Source: Rehmannia glutinosa
Lineage: Eukaryota; Streptophyta; Magnoliopsida; Lamiales; Orobanchaceae
Length of the DNA stretch: 64,000 nucleotides
Assembly (NCBI GenBank): GCA_016081115.2
Contig: CM071925.1
Span: forward strand, 16,776,748 to 16,840,747
Direction: 5' to 3'
In this document: positions 11,635-21,371 of the stretch, one piece after another
Numbering within the stretch: the first letter of the stretch is position 1
Layout: every line of letters starts with the position of its first letter
Translations under genes and position numbers: made by a program
The notes under the pieces: generated by a model
Told to the model about the DNA's origin: nothing
Database searches by the model: none
Seen by the model: only the letters and a program-made list of their open reading frames with translations

Positions 11635-12665
11635 TTGAGGCATCAAGCCGCGGCCGATACTGCAGGAAGACCACCGCGATCTCTGCCCACCGCTGAAGAC
11701 CCTACCATGAAAACCAGGGAGAAAGAGAAGAAGGTCGCAGTGAAAATCGTGAAGAGCCGCCGCCAGTTGAAGAATCTCAAGCAGTGCAACCTAGCCAAGC
11801 CAACTCGCGAGCAACTGCATTGATGAAAAGGAGCCCTTTAGCCCATGTTATTTTGATTGAACCTCTACCTTTAGGAATCAAGACCTCCAACCTCCCGGAG
11901 TACGACATAACTGGAGATCCGTAGGAACACTTGGACAAATTCTTCGCCAAGGTGGATCTCTATGACATGACGGATGCCTCCTACTGCAAGGTGTTCCACA
12001 TTACTCTGATCAAGTGGGCGCTAACTTGGTTCAATCACCTCCCGGTAGGATCAATCTCCGGCATGGAAAAGCTTACTGAAGCCTTCATGCAACAGTTCTC
12101 CATCAACAGAAAGTGCCTTAAAGCCATGGCTCACCTTTTTCAGGTGAAGCAGAAGAAAAGAGAAACACTGCGGGAGTTTATGAAACGGTTCGTGGAAGCC
12201 ATCAATGAAGTCGCCAACGTCCAGCATGAGACCTTGGCCGAGATATTACAACAGAATCTCTGCCAAGGGCGTCTGAAGGAATCTCTGTCCGGGAAGCCTC
12301 CGTCCAACATGAAAAAGCTATTGAGTCGAGCGGAGAAGTATATTCGAGTGGAGGAGACCACCAAGCCTGAACCCAGTTGCAAGCGCAAATCCCGGGAAGA
12401 CAATAAGAATCAACTTTGGAAGGGTTCAAGGAAAGATCCTGGGCCAAGCTACACAACTCTCAATGCTCCAATAGCGGAGATACTAATAGCCGCCCAGAAG
12501 AAAATGATTATTGATCCTCCGCAACCATTGAGGAGAAACCCTACACGGGCATGCTCCAATTTGTAATGTAGATACCATAGGGACAGGGGGCACACCACCA
12601 AGGATTGTTTTGTTCTGAAGAAAGACTTCGAGCGACTTATCCAAAAAGGCCACCTCAGGGGCCAC
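11635..12665 (+). pseudogene. gag: Tat-type gypsy gag polyprotein (decayed)
   Basis: The gag of a Ty3/gypsy element, which forms the virus-like particle. A charged N-terminal part (11635-11823) is followed by the retrotransposon gag core. The core starts near 11890 with NLPEYDITGDP, then an in-frame TAG, then HLDKFFAKVDLYDM, a WALTWFNHLP motif, and the LTEAFMQQF and LREFMKRFVEAI segments, matching the usual retrotrans_gag pattern. A zinc-knuckle-like motif CRYHRDRGHTTKDC lies at about 12567-12608 in a shifted frame. At least one stop and one frameshift make it a pseudogene. Protease follows closely, as in an intact gag-pol. Confidence 0.75.
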
Positions 12666-13430
12666 GTGGATCAGAGCAAGTTTTGTCATGATCCAAGACC
12701 ACATGAAGAAGAATCTCAGCAGGACCAGTGCTGCTCAAACCCCCACTGGGAGGAAAGGCACGACAATCATGTTGTCGAAGTCATCAATGTGATCTCCGGA
12801 GGACCAGAGGCGAAAGATGCCCGGAGTGCTCTCCGGGAATGTAGCAAGGAGAGAAGGGGCCAACCTGAGGAGAACCTATCCAAGAAAAGAATCATTGAAC
12901 ACCCTCAGACCAAGGGCATGCCCATCACATTCAGCACTCAATACTACATCCCAGAAATCTAAGTTCACCCTGATGCCATTGTCATATCAGTTATGTTGTC
13001 CAACTTCATGGTCAAGAGGGTCTTGGTAGATACGGGAAGCACAGTGGACGTCATATTCTGGGAAGCCTTCGACAAGATGAGGATTGACCCATCATATGTT
13101 GTTCTAGTTTCGGCACCGCTGATTGGCTTCACTAGAGAAGTGATCAAGTCCTTAGGCGAGATCAACCTACCACTCACGGTGGGCATGGACGCCCCACATC
13201 AGGTTACGAAGATGGTCCGCTTTCTCATTTTAGACACTCCCTCTCCGTATAATCTGATATTGGGAAGGCCCATCCTGAACCAGTTCCGAGCCATCCCCTC
13301 TACGGTTCACTTAAAGCTGAAGTTTCCACAGACTCGAGGATATGAGAGACTTTTGGAGACATCAAGACGGCTCGTGAGTGCTATGTGGCCACCTTGAAGA
13401 TGAGCAAACTCCCAAGACCGAATGATGAAA
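12666..13430 (+). pseudogene. Tat-type gypsy aspartic protease (decayed pol start)
   Basis: A retroviral-type aspartic protease that would process gag-pol. A linker frame (12666-12962) ends with FSTQYYIPEI. The protease frame (12993-13397) has the catalytic motif VDTGST (residues about 12-17), followed by DVIFWEAFDKM, a flap region with PLTVG, and the C-terminal YNLILGRPILN. A frameshift near 13355 moves the reading to the ARECYVATLKMSKLPRP frame, which then stops. Reverse transcriptase should follow here but does not. Confidence 0.75.
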
Positions 13431-13689
13431 GCACTACACAACCTTAGACACCAACTCTCCCTAGACTCCCAATGATCTTACTATTTAGTATTTTTTGATT
13501 AGTTCAGTTTATTTCCGCCAAGAGGCGTTAAATATTTATTTATGTTTCGATTCTATTACTCAGACTTTGGCGTTAAAACTTTATCAATATAATGAGTAAA
13601 AGTACTTTAACGTTTCTACTTTGATGTTGTGGATGCAATTAATGGCCATATATGGCCAAGGTCAATGACCAGTTAGGTGATCTCCTCAA

Positions 13690-14150
13690 CAAACCCCATC
13701 TTTGCCGCTAAAGCCCCTGATGGGAGGGGCCTCCTCACATGGGTCCTCATAAATAATCTGATTCGGCTAAGACCCCAGAGAGGAAGACCTCACCCCGCTA
13801 AGATCCCGGGTGGGAAGACCCCTTCTAGCTAGGACCCCGAATGGGTGGGGCCTCCTCACGGGGGTCCTAGTAATTCACCTCCTCCGGCTAATACCCCAGA
13901 GGGGAAAACCTCGCCCGGCTAAGACCCTAGGTGGGAAGACTCCTTCCGGCTAAGATCCCGATGGGAGGGCCTCCTCACGGGGGTCCTAATAATTCACCTC
14001 CTCCAGCTAAGGCCCCAGAGGGGAAGACCTCACCTGGCTAAGACCCCGAGTGCGAAGTCCTTTTCCAGCTAAGACCCTAGATGGGAGGGGCCTCCTCACA
14101 AGGGGGTCCTAGTAAAAAAAATTCTCCTCCGACTAAGACCTCGGAGGAAG
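13690..14150 (+). repeat. 120-bp tandem repeat with 40-bp inner periodicity
   Basis: The phrase CCTCCTCAC(G)GGGGTCCTA recurs at 13730, 13851, 13970 and 14091, close to 120 bp apart. Within each unit the phrase GGCTAAGACCCC followed by GGGAAGACC recurs about every 40 bp, so each 120-bp unit is three diverged 40-bp units. It lies between protease and the antisense ORF of the Tat element. Frames at 14077-14494 are products of this repeat and its edge. Confidence 0.85.
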
Positions 14151-14602
14151 GGGCCTCCTCGCAAAAGTTCCCGTGAATTCTTCTCCATGATGAAATGTGC
14201 AAGAAAATGAAGGCAAAAATGCTAACACATGTGGGAAAAAGATACAAAAGATGAAGCAAAAACTTGGAGAAAATTCCAGGGGGACGCCTCTTACGAGCTC
14301 CAGAAGGGTGCCTCGGGATTTCCAGGAGAGCGCCCCCTCTGGGTTCGGGAAGGGCACCTCCTGACGTTAAAACACAAGATATAAACAAGTCTCCCATAAG
14401 AAGTCACATGAAAATATTACAAGTAAAGCGTGATAAAGGAAAGCAAATATGCATAGGGAAGATAAAGAATCATCCAGTCCCACGTGGAAAATAAAGCATC
14501 TCAAGACAAAAGAGAAAGCGATAAATATCCAAGCACGTAAAGCAAGTCCTGAACAGGTGGGCAGAGTCAAGGGCCATCAGGCCAAAAAATAACTATCACA
14601 TC

Positions 14603-15508
14603 TCAAGCATGGGGCGTCTCATCCCTATCAGCAGCATCAGCCTCTCGGGGCTCATCTCCATCGTCGCCAGCATCGTCGGGAAGATCCAGCAAGGTCTCGA
14701 CCTCTCCCTTCTCCTCATTAGAGACGCCACAGTCCAAGATGCCAATCAGCTCACTGGAAGTCTTTCCACTCTGCCTGAGAAGTTTTCGGCAATGGCGAAC
14801 CACTCTGTCAAAGAAGATGGAAGAATCCTTCATCAACTCTGAGCGATACTCTGGAGAATCTCTATAAGCTTCAATCGAGTGGGACCTCTCCTGAGCTAAC
14901 ATCTGGGCGCCAACTAAAGTACGAAGAAAGACATCGTCCGTCTTCGATTCATGGCCGAGCTGGGCCTTCACCCACTCAAACTCCTTCGACAGCTCAGACA
15001 TCTTGCTCTCATGCTGAGCCACATCTTCTGTCAAGTTCTTCACCTTATCCTGAAGCTGACAGTTTTATGCCTCCATCATCTTGCCTCGATGGTTCAAAGT
15101 TGTTGCGAGATTCAGAATCTACAACAAAATTTGTACAAGTCTTAGGCAAGTGAAAAGACAATGAATGAAGAACGAATATGTAAAGTAACTATGGAAGCTT
15201 ACGCAAGCAACATCCCCGCAAAGGTGAGCCTTGATGTCCTTAAAGGACAGATACCCAAGATGGGACTGATCATCTGCCAACAAAGCTCCTCTCGTGCTGG
15301 CGTAGCCCAAGCCAGAATCTACATAGTCCCAATGGGACTGGATCCCTTCATGCTGGTGCACTCCGCCAGAGAAGATGACTAGGGGACCAACAGTCCTGGA
15401 AGCAGCAACACCAAGCTCCATCCTCGGCCTATTTCTCCAAAAGGGTCTGACGGAGGATGAGGAGTTGGAGAAACATCGACACGGTCGCTAGAGTGAGAGC
15501 CCAACATA
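14603..15508 (-). pseudogene. antisense ORF (aORF) of the Tat-type element, two exons
   Basis: A - strand coding sequence, opposite to gag-protease, in the place where Tat elements are known to carry an antisense ORF of unknown function. Exon 1 comes from the right and ends with LGYLSFKDIKAHLCGDVAC at 15203, then a GTAAGC donor. An intron runs to TTGTTGTAG, and exon 2 starts at 15118 in phase. Exon 2 has one TAA near 15066, then an open coiled-coil-like stretch (KNLTEDVAQHESKMSELSKE, then FFDRVVRHCRKLL) and an acidic tail before the stop at 14603. The likely start is an ATG near 15508, but a frame change between it and 15421 is needed. Probably dead, though only lightly damaged. Confidence 0.6.
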
Positions 15509-16405
15509 TTTGACAACAAATTCATAGAAAAACTTGAAATCCAATAGTTTGACATAGTTTAAGTACAAACAAGAGATCTAAACTAAGAAAGATAGAACCG
15601 TTCTTGTCAGGATGGATCCTCCTTCCAATCTTTCGAACCCTTGTGCTTCTATAGATATGAAAGGCCTTGTGGTGTTCTTCATAGATTTCCCTCTTCTCTT
15701 AGAAGACTATTGATTTGTGTGACCCTAGTGTATTTTGTGTTGTAAGATAATATTGTGTTGTAAGATAATATGAGATGTTTTATGATGTGATATGAGGTGA
15801 TGAAAATCGTCCAAGGTATGTTCCCCCTTTTATAGGTGCTTTGAGAGATCACTGGTAGAGTTATGATGGGATTACGAAATAAAATCAGCCACAAGACGAA
15901 TCACACGGTCGTGTGCAATTCACACGGGTGGGTCGTGCTATTGGTTTTTATCTCTGAAAATCGCAACAACACTTCACACGGTCTTGTGACTTCTTAAACG
16001 TGTGGATTTGCTTCTGGGGTCTTCATGAAAGTTGTAGCCCTTTCTCCTACCTTTCCATATCCACTTGAATCAGCTCAATATCAATTTTTTAGAGAACGTG
16101 ATGGCCAAACTACTAAACCCTGCCAGTGCTAAAAATTATTGGCGCGTTTGGACGTTTTTGAAAGTAATTACTTTTGTTCGTCCGTCCATGCTTCTTTCCT
16201 TCACATTTTTGCTAGTACCTTGGATCTTGACATATCCTTTGGAACGTGCTAGCGCCTTTTGTACAATTTAGCTCCATTTTTCTACAAAATATACAAAATA
16301 CGCAGTATCACGCCCAACAAAGGAAACCAATTAAAATACACTAAATATGTGTGCAAATGCATTAAATATATATCAAATTAAGCCCCTAAAGCACGTATAT
16401 TTTAC
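15505..16405 (+). mobile_element. partial Athila-type LTR remnant
   Basis: It aligns by eye with the right part (about 900 bp) of the LTRs at 53055-55313 and 57414-59103, in the same orientation. Shared landmarks in order include GCCTTGTGGTGTTCTT, the CACACGG-type palindromes, TTCATGAAAGTTGTA, ACTAAACCCTGCCAGTG, ACGCAGTATCACGCCCAACA and GCACGTATATTTTACAC. It is more diverged than the pair on the right. The left ~700 bp of the LTR and the terminal TCATCA are missing. Confidence 0.75.
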
Positions 16406-16414
16406 ACGTAGCAG

Positions 16415-16426
16415 TGGTATCAGAGC
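16415..16426 (+). promoter_or_regulatory. primer binding site, initiator-tRNA-Met type
   Basis: TGGTATCAGAGC, the standard copia primer site complementary to the 3' end of tRNA-iMet. It should directly follow a 5' LTR. Instead, Athila LTR sequence ends 5-10 bp upstream. Confidence 0.85.
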
Positions 16427-16477
16427 CAAACTCTTTGGAAAGCTCGTTTAATTTTTGCAAGTAAAGAGAAAAGATCA

Positions 16478-18230
16478 ATGGCTACGAATGAGAGCTATCT
16501 TCCAACCGGTGCTTCATCCAACAAGCCACCTCTTTTCAACTCCAACAATTATGCCTTTTGAAAATATAGAATGGATTGCTTCTTACAAGGTTGCGGGTTT
16601 GATATTTAGAACGTGGTCATTTATGGAGTATCCATTCCAATGAAGAAAATGGAGGACATGACTCAATCTCCTAAAGTTTTGAAGGACTTCGATGATAAAG
16701 ATGAAAATATTCTCCTTAAAAGGTAAAGCTCTTAACATTCTTCATTGTTCTCTTACCGCTATGGAGTATAATCGTATTAGAGAAATTCGATCCGCTCATG
16801 ATGTGTGGACAAAATTAGAAGTTATCTATGAAGGCACAAATAAGGTAAAACAAGCTCGGAAAATCATGTTGGTCAAGGAATTTGAAAAATTCACCATGTT
16901 TGAAGGTGAAAATATTTCCAAAATGATTGAAAGACTCGATAACATTGTAAATCCCTTGGTGGCTCTTAGAAAATTCATATCCAAAGAAGATAAGATTACA
17001 AAGGTACTAAACGCTCTTCCTTCTTCTTGGTCCGAAAAAGTCACGGCGATATCAGAAGCTCAAAATCTTGATACTCTCAAGATCGACGAACTTATTGGCA
17101 ATCTTCTAATCTATGAGGTCTACACCAATGAAATGAGTAGTTCTAGAACATCTACTTCTCAACCGAATATGGAATCAACTCCCAAAAGCCTCACCTCAAG
17201 ATCGAAATATTACTATTCAAGTGACGGAAGATGAAGACGAAGATTATCTTGTTAGAAAATTTACAAAATTTGTAAATAAAAATAAGGAAAGAAAAGCGAG
17301 AAATAAGTCTTGCTTTAAGTGAGAAAAACCCGGACACTATGTTGCTGATTGTCCAAAAGGAGAGGAAGAGCAAAGGAAGAAGAAGCAATTTCACAGAAAA
17401 TTAAAAACCTTGAATGCCAAGGCCAAAACATGGGATGAACTTCTTGCAACATCCAAAGATGAAGAAACCGAGCAATGTCTAATGAAAATCGATGAAGACA
17501 ATGAGGTACAATCTAATTCTTCTATCTCTTTCTTTAATGAATTCCAAGATGATTATGATGAACTTCAAAATGAATTCCAAAGCATGCTAGTTAAATACAA
17601 AAATCTGAAAAATGAATTCAATACTATAAAAAATGAAAAAGATAGTTTACTTATTTCATATTTTATGAAAAGATAGCTTACTTATTTCATATGAATCACT
17701 TTATTGTGTTCACATTATCACACTAGAGAAGGTTAGAGCTCTTGAAAAAGAAAACTAATCTCTAGTCAAGAATATTAATTGTGTTAGAAATGATATGAAT
17801 AAATTCAACTTGAGTACGGACAAAATCAACAAGATTCTTGATGTACAACGTAGTGTTCATATTTAGGACTTGATTATAAGCCAAATGTTATCAATGATAT
17901 GAAAAAGAACTAAGTACCCACTTCTTATGCCAATCATCATGCTTCTAAAACTATTACATGTTTTTATTGTGGTAAATGTGGACACACGACCAATACTTGT
18001 CGGGTTAGAAATAACTCAAATTATTATTAGAGACCTAAAAATATCAATGCTAATCCAAATGAACTCAAACACTTGAGGGTACCAGAAAATAATTTCATAT
18101 TAGGTACTCGGCGTAATAATAGTCAAAGAAAATTTAAACTGACTAATAGACAACAAATGATCGCGCGTATGATCAAAGGAGGAAATATTATCAACAAAAT
18201 CACTCCTCAAGAAAAGATACAATTATAATC
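16478..18230 (+). pseudogene. gag: Sirevirus-like copia gag
   Basis: The capsid protein of a copia element. It starts MATNESYLPTGASSNKPPLF at 16478. TGG tryptophan codons appear changed to TGA (F-stop-KYRM) and TAG (DI-stop-NVV). The long open part (16692-17234) carries the UBN2-type gag core: WTKLEVIYEGTNKVKQARK, then LVKEFEKFTMFEGE and VLNALPSSW. The first zinc knuckle near 17310-17352 (CFK-stop-EKPGHYVADC) has its second Cys as TGA. A second knuckle, CFYCGKCGHTTNTC, lies near 17960-18000. Between them is a charged coiled-coil-like stretch (17410-17676). Clearly a pseudogene. Confidence 0.8.
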
Positions 18231-18477
18231 ATCAATGGGAAACACACAACCCTTGGCAATGGCAACATTAGTAACTCCTCTCTTCTTCTTAAATTTAGTA
18301 TTATTAGAGTTAGCCATATTTTTTAAGTCATACATATTTAAAGTGCATATTCTTAATTTTATTTCAAAATCCATGTATTGAATATTTTATTTTCATTTCT
18401 AATTGTTTTTCAAGAAATGAGGTCTCAAACTGTACAATTCTGGATTATCTTGAAGGAGACCTTATATAGCTTTAAAT

Positions 18478-20475
18478 ATAATGTATTGATTATGATGAAA
18501 CTTTTTGCACCTGTAGCACGTTTAATAGCTATTTGTAGTTTACTTGTTTATTCTTGTTTCAAAAATTTTAAACTTTAGTAAATGGATGTTATATCGGCTT
18601 TCTTAAGTGGATTTATTCAAGTAGAAGTTTATGTCAATTAGCCTCCGGGTTTTAATTTTTAGACCAAATGATATTTATAAACTTAAAAAAGATTTATATG
18701 GTCTTAAACAAGCACCCCGAGCTTGGTATGATCAACTTAGTTCATTTTTTACTGAAAATAGTTTTACTCGAGAAAAAGTCAACACCACTCTACTAGATAG
18801 TCTTCTACAGAGATGTTAAACGGGTCCCGGCCCATTGGCCTGGACCATTTAAACCGGAAAAAAAGAGTGTTAGGGCCGAGTTATTTTGGCCCATTTAAAT
18901 CAGGGCCTTTTTTTTGCCCGGACCGTTTAGCCCGAGGCCCGTTAAAGCTAGCCCGTAGATTAACCGGGCTAGCGCCAATTGTGTTTTTTTAAATAATAAA
19001 TATAATTCTAATATTATAAATCTATTTTATTACATATTACCTATTACTAAATATATTTGTTTCAAGCTCACGTCTCCTCATCTTTAATAGGTTTAAATAT
19101 ATAATTCTTAAAACTATGACTTATAGTCATATGAATATTTTTTTTAAAAAGTATTATTTTTTTCATTTTATATGGGTATATATTATATAATGCTATCTTT
19201 TATTATTATAGCTTTATTTTAAAATATTAGATCATGGAATGTTTAAATTTTATAATTCTTTTAATGCAATATAATTATAAACTATGCAAGATTTTTTTAT
19301 AATGAATACTTTAACATAAGATGTTAAACTTAAATGTTATATATGTTTGAGTGTAAAATTTTAGATTTAAATATTTATTTTTTTATTTTTTTACTTATAG
19401 CTCGATAGTGGCCCGTTTAGCCTGAAGCCAGCTAGGGTTAGGGTTAGGTTCGCAATATGCTAGCCCATTTAATAGTGGCCCATTTAGCCCGAAGCCCTAT
19501 AGGGCTAGCCCGTTTAACATCTATAGTCTTCTAGTTAAAATATATGTTGATTATATTATTTTTGGTGCTACTAATGAATCTTTGTGCAGGAATTTCTCTA
19601 AGCTTATGCAAGGAGAATTTGAAATGAGTATGATGAGTGAACTCAACTTGTTCCTTGGACTTCATATCAAGCAATGTCAAGAAGGAATATATGTTTCTCA
19701 ATCCAAATACACAAAGGAACTTCTAAAGATATTTGGAATTGAAGAAGAAAGAATCGTGACAACACCAATGGCAATAATCATCAAACTCGACAAGATTGAA
19801 AAAGGTAAACCGGTTGATAAAACCAAATATTGAGGTATGATTGGTAGTTTACTTTACTGAACCGCTAGTAGACCCGATATTCTTCATGTCGTATGTCTAT
19901 GTGCTCGATTTCAAAGCAATTCCAAAGAATCTCATTTAATTATCGTAAAAAGAATATATTGATATTTAAAAGGCACTATTTCATATGGTTTGTTTTATCT
20001 GAAAAATAAATTTCTTTTAAAAGGCTATAGTGACTTGGATTATGACGGAAGTAAAAGCATATTCGGCTCATGTCAATTTTTAAGCGATTGCCTCGTTTCT
20101 TGATTTTCAAAAAAGCAATATTGTGTTTCTTTATCAACGGCCAAAACCGAGTACAATTGCATGACATTTTGTTGTACATAATTAATATGGATGAAACAAA
20201 CTTTGGATTATTATAAAATCGTTTTTGAAAATATTTATTTTTGTGGGATAATACTTTCGCCATTAATATTTTACAAAATCCCTTCATCACAATCAAACAA
20301 AACATATTCAAGTTCGACATCATTTTCTAAGAGATTGTGGTTCGAAAAGAAAAATCGAGATGTGTTTTGTTCCGTTTCAAGATCAACTAATAGATATTAT
20401 TATAAAACCGCTACCAGCAGAGTCTTTTAACTATGTTCGAGTTTATTTAGACATAATGCATATTGAATAACGTTA
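18478..20475 (+). pseudogene. copia reverse transcriptase and RNase H, split by an hAT element
   Basis: RT starts within KLFAPVARLIAI, then a QMDVISAFLSGF-like block and KKDLYGLKQAPRAWYDQL up to about 18796. The hAT insertion follows. RT resumes at 19534 with LVKIYVDYIIFGATNESLC (YVDD changed to YVDY), then FEMSMMSELNLFLGLHIKQ and later the ASRPDI segment. RNase H remnants follow: SDLDYDGSKS, FSKKQYCVSLSTAKTEY, and a degraded SRTKHI block, ending near 20475. Stops and frameshifts are frequent. Integrase, which should precede RT, is missing. Confidence 0.8.
18808..19525. mobile_element. hAT-type non-autonomous transposon, 718 bp
   Basis: Ends are CAGAGATGTTAAACGGG on the left and, inverted, TATAGATGTTAAACGGG on the right. 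The target duplication GTCTTCTA (18800-18807 and 19526-19533) is 8 bp, as for hAT elements. The flanks also share one extra base pair each side, so the boundary could slide by 1-2 bp. The interior is very AT-rich and non-coding, and both ends are rich in GGCCC/GGGCC. The insertion lies within the copia RT. Confidence 0.88.
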
Positions 20476-21371
20476 TTGTTTGAGTAGTTGGACTTCTATA
20501 AGATTTTTGAAAAGTTGTGGGGTGAAATTCTAATTTTTAAAAGGTCAATCACCCCAAATTTCGTGATTTTTGTTGCTAATCTCATCTATTTCTCAAGTAA
20601 TGGCACCTTCCCAAGATTTTAATCGACTCATCTCCTCCAAGCAAGGGAAAAAGAGTGAGATTATTAACTATGCTTCCATTTTGCTGCTTTTTAATCTTAT
20701 TTAGTATGACTTTCTGCGCTTTCTTTGATGATGTCTTTTTCATTTAAGCTTTTTGATGATTTCAAAGGGGCAGAAAATACACAAGTTGCATAAGTTGATT
20801 GTTGGTTGACAGGATAAAAGTTTTAATAAGCTTATTGCTATAACCTATAAGTTGATGAGCTTTTGAACTTAAGCTACATGTTATAAGCTCTAAGTTGATC
20901 ATTGTTTTGTGCTTTGGAGAAAATGCATGAGCTAAGAAGCTCAAATGGTATAAGCTTTGATGAAATTTGGTAAAAGCTTATTGGTATAAGCTATAAGTTG
21001 ATGGGTATTGTTATCTTGTTTACTATGGATATGATGAGCATTGTGTAATTATCTTACGTTATATTACTAACATTGACAGGAGGAGCTCTTAAGCTTTTGA
21101 GCTTTTGAGTTTTTAAAAGCTAAGCTTTGAAGCTTTTATTTTATACTTTGTCTAATGCAAATTGTTTACTTGGCATCTTGATAGGGGAGCTTTAAAAATA
21201 TTTTGAAAAACTATTGATCCTTAGCTTATTTGTTGCTTATAACTTTTAATGAATAATGCTTTGAGAAGTATTGTGTACAATGGATAGATTAAATTTTTGG
21301 CTGGAAAACTATTTTCACAAATATCCTCTTTAAAAATTGTTTTGGGTTGAAATCATCAAAAATGGGGAGTT
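20476..21371 (+). other. 3' UTR of the Sirevirus-like element with AAGCTT-rich repeats and polypurine tract
   Basis: Non-coding. It is rich in AGCTT and its complement, and carries a direct repeat AGCTTATTG(C/G)TATAA at 20829 and 20975 followed by CTATAAGTTGATG. It ends with the purine run AAAAATGGGGAG directly before the 3' LTR. This is the place where reverse transcription would prime the plus strand. Confidence 0.65.

Larger units (their letters stand above)
11281..15505 (+). mobile_element. Tat-lineage Ty3/gypsy element, gag-protease only, LTRs lost or truncated
   Basis: A stub of 5' LTR ends just before TTTGGCATCGTCTGTGGGAA, which is close to the junction and primer site typical of plant Tat elements. 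It is followed on the + strand by gag (to about 12.66 kb) and protease (to about 13.43 kb). Non-coding sequence with a 120-bp tandem repeat follows directly, and then a coiled-coil ORF in antisense. RT, RNase H and integrase are absent. An antisense ORF downstream of pol is known in Tat-lineage elements, which supports the assignment. No complete LTR pair is seen: the left LTR keeps about 60 bp and the right one is replaced by Athila LTR sequence. Confidence 0.75.

Noticed and set aside
11300..11674. - strand 124-codon frame
   Set aside because: Antisense to the leader and gag start of the Tat-type element. Low-complexity G/C runs keep it open.
13690..14150. CRISPR-like array
   Set aside because: Direct repeats without unique spacers, inside a plant retrotransposon; a tandem repeat.
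14077..14397. - strand 106-codon frame with a hydrophobic stretch
   Set aside because: Lies on the edge of the 120-bp tandem repeat. The apparent TM comes from a T-rich complement.
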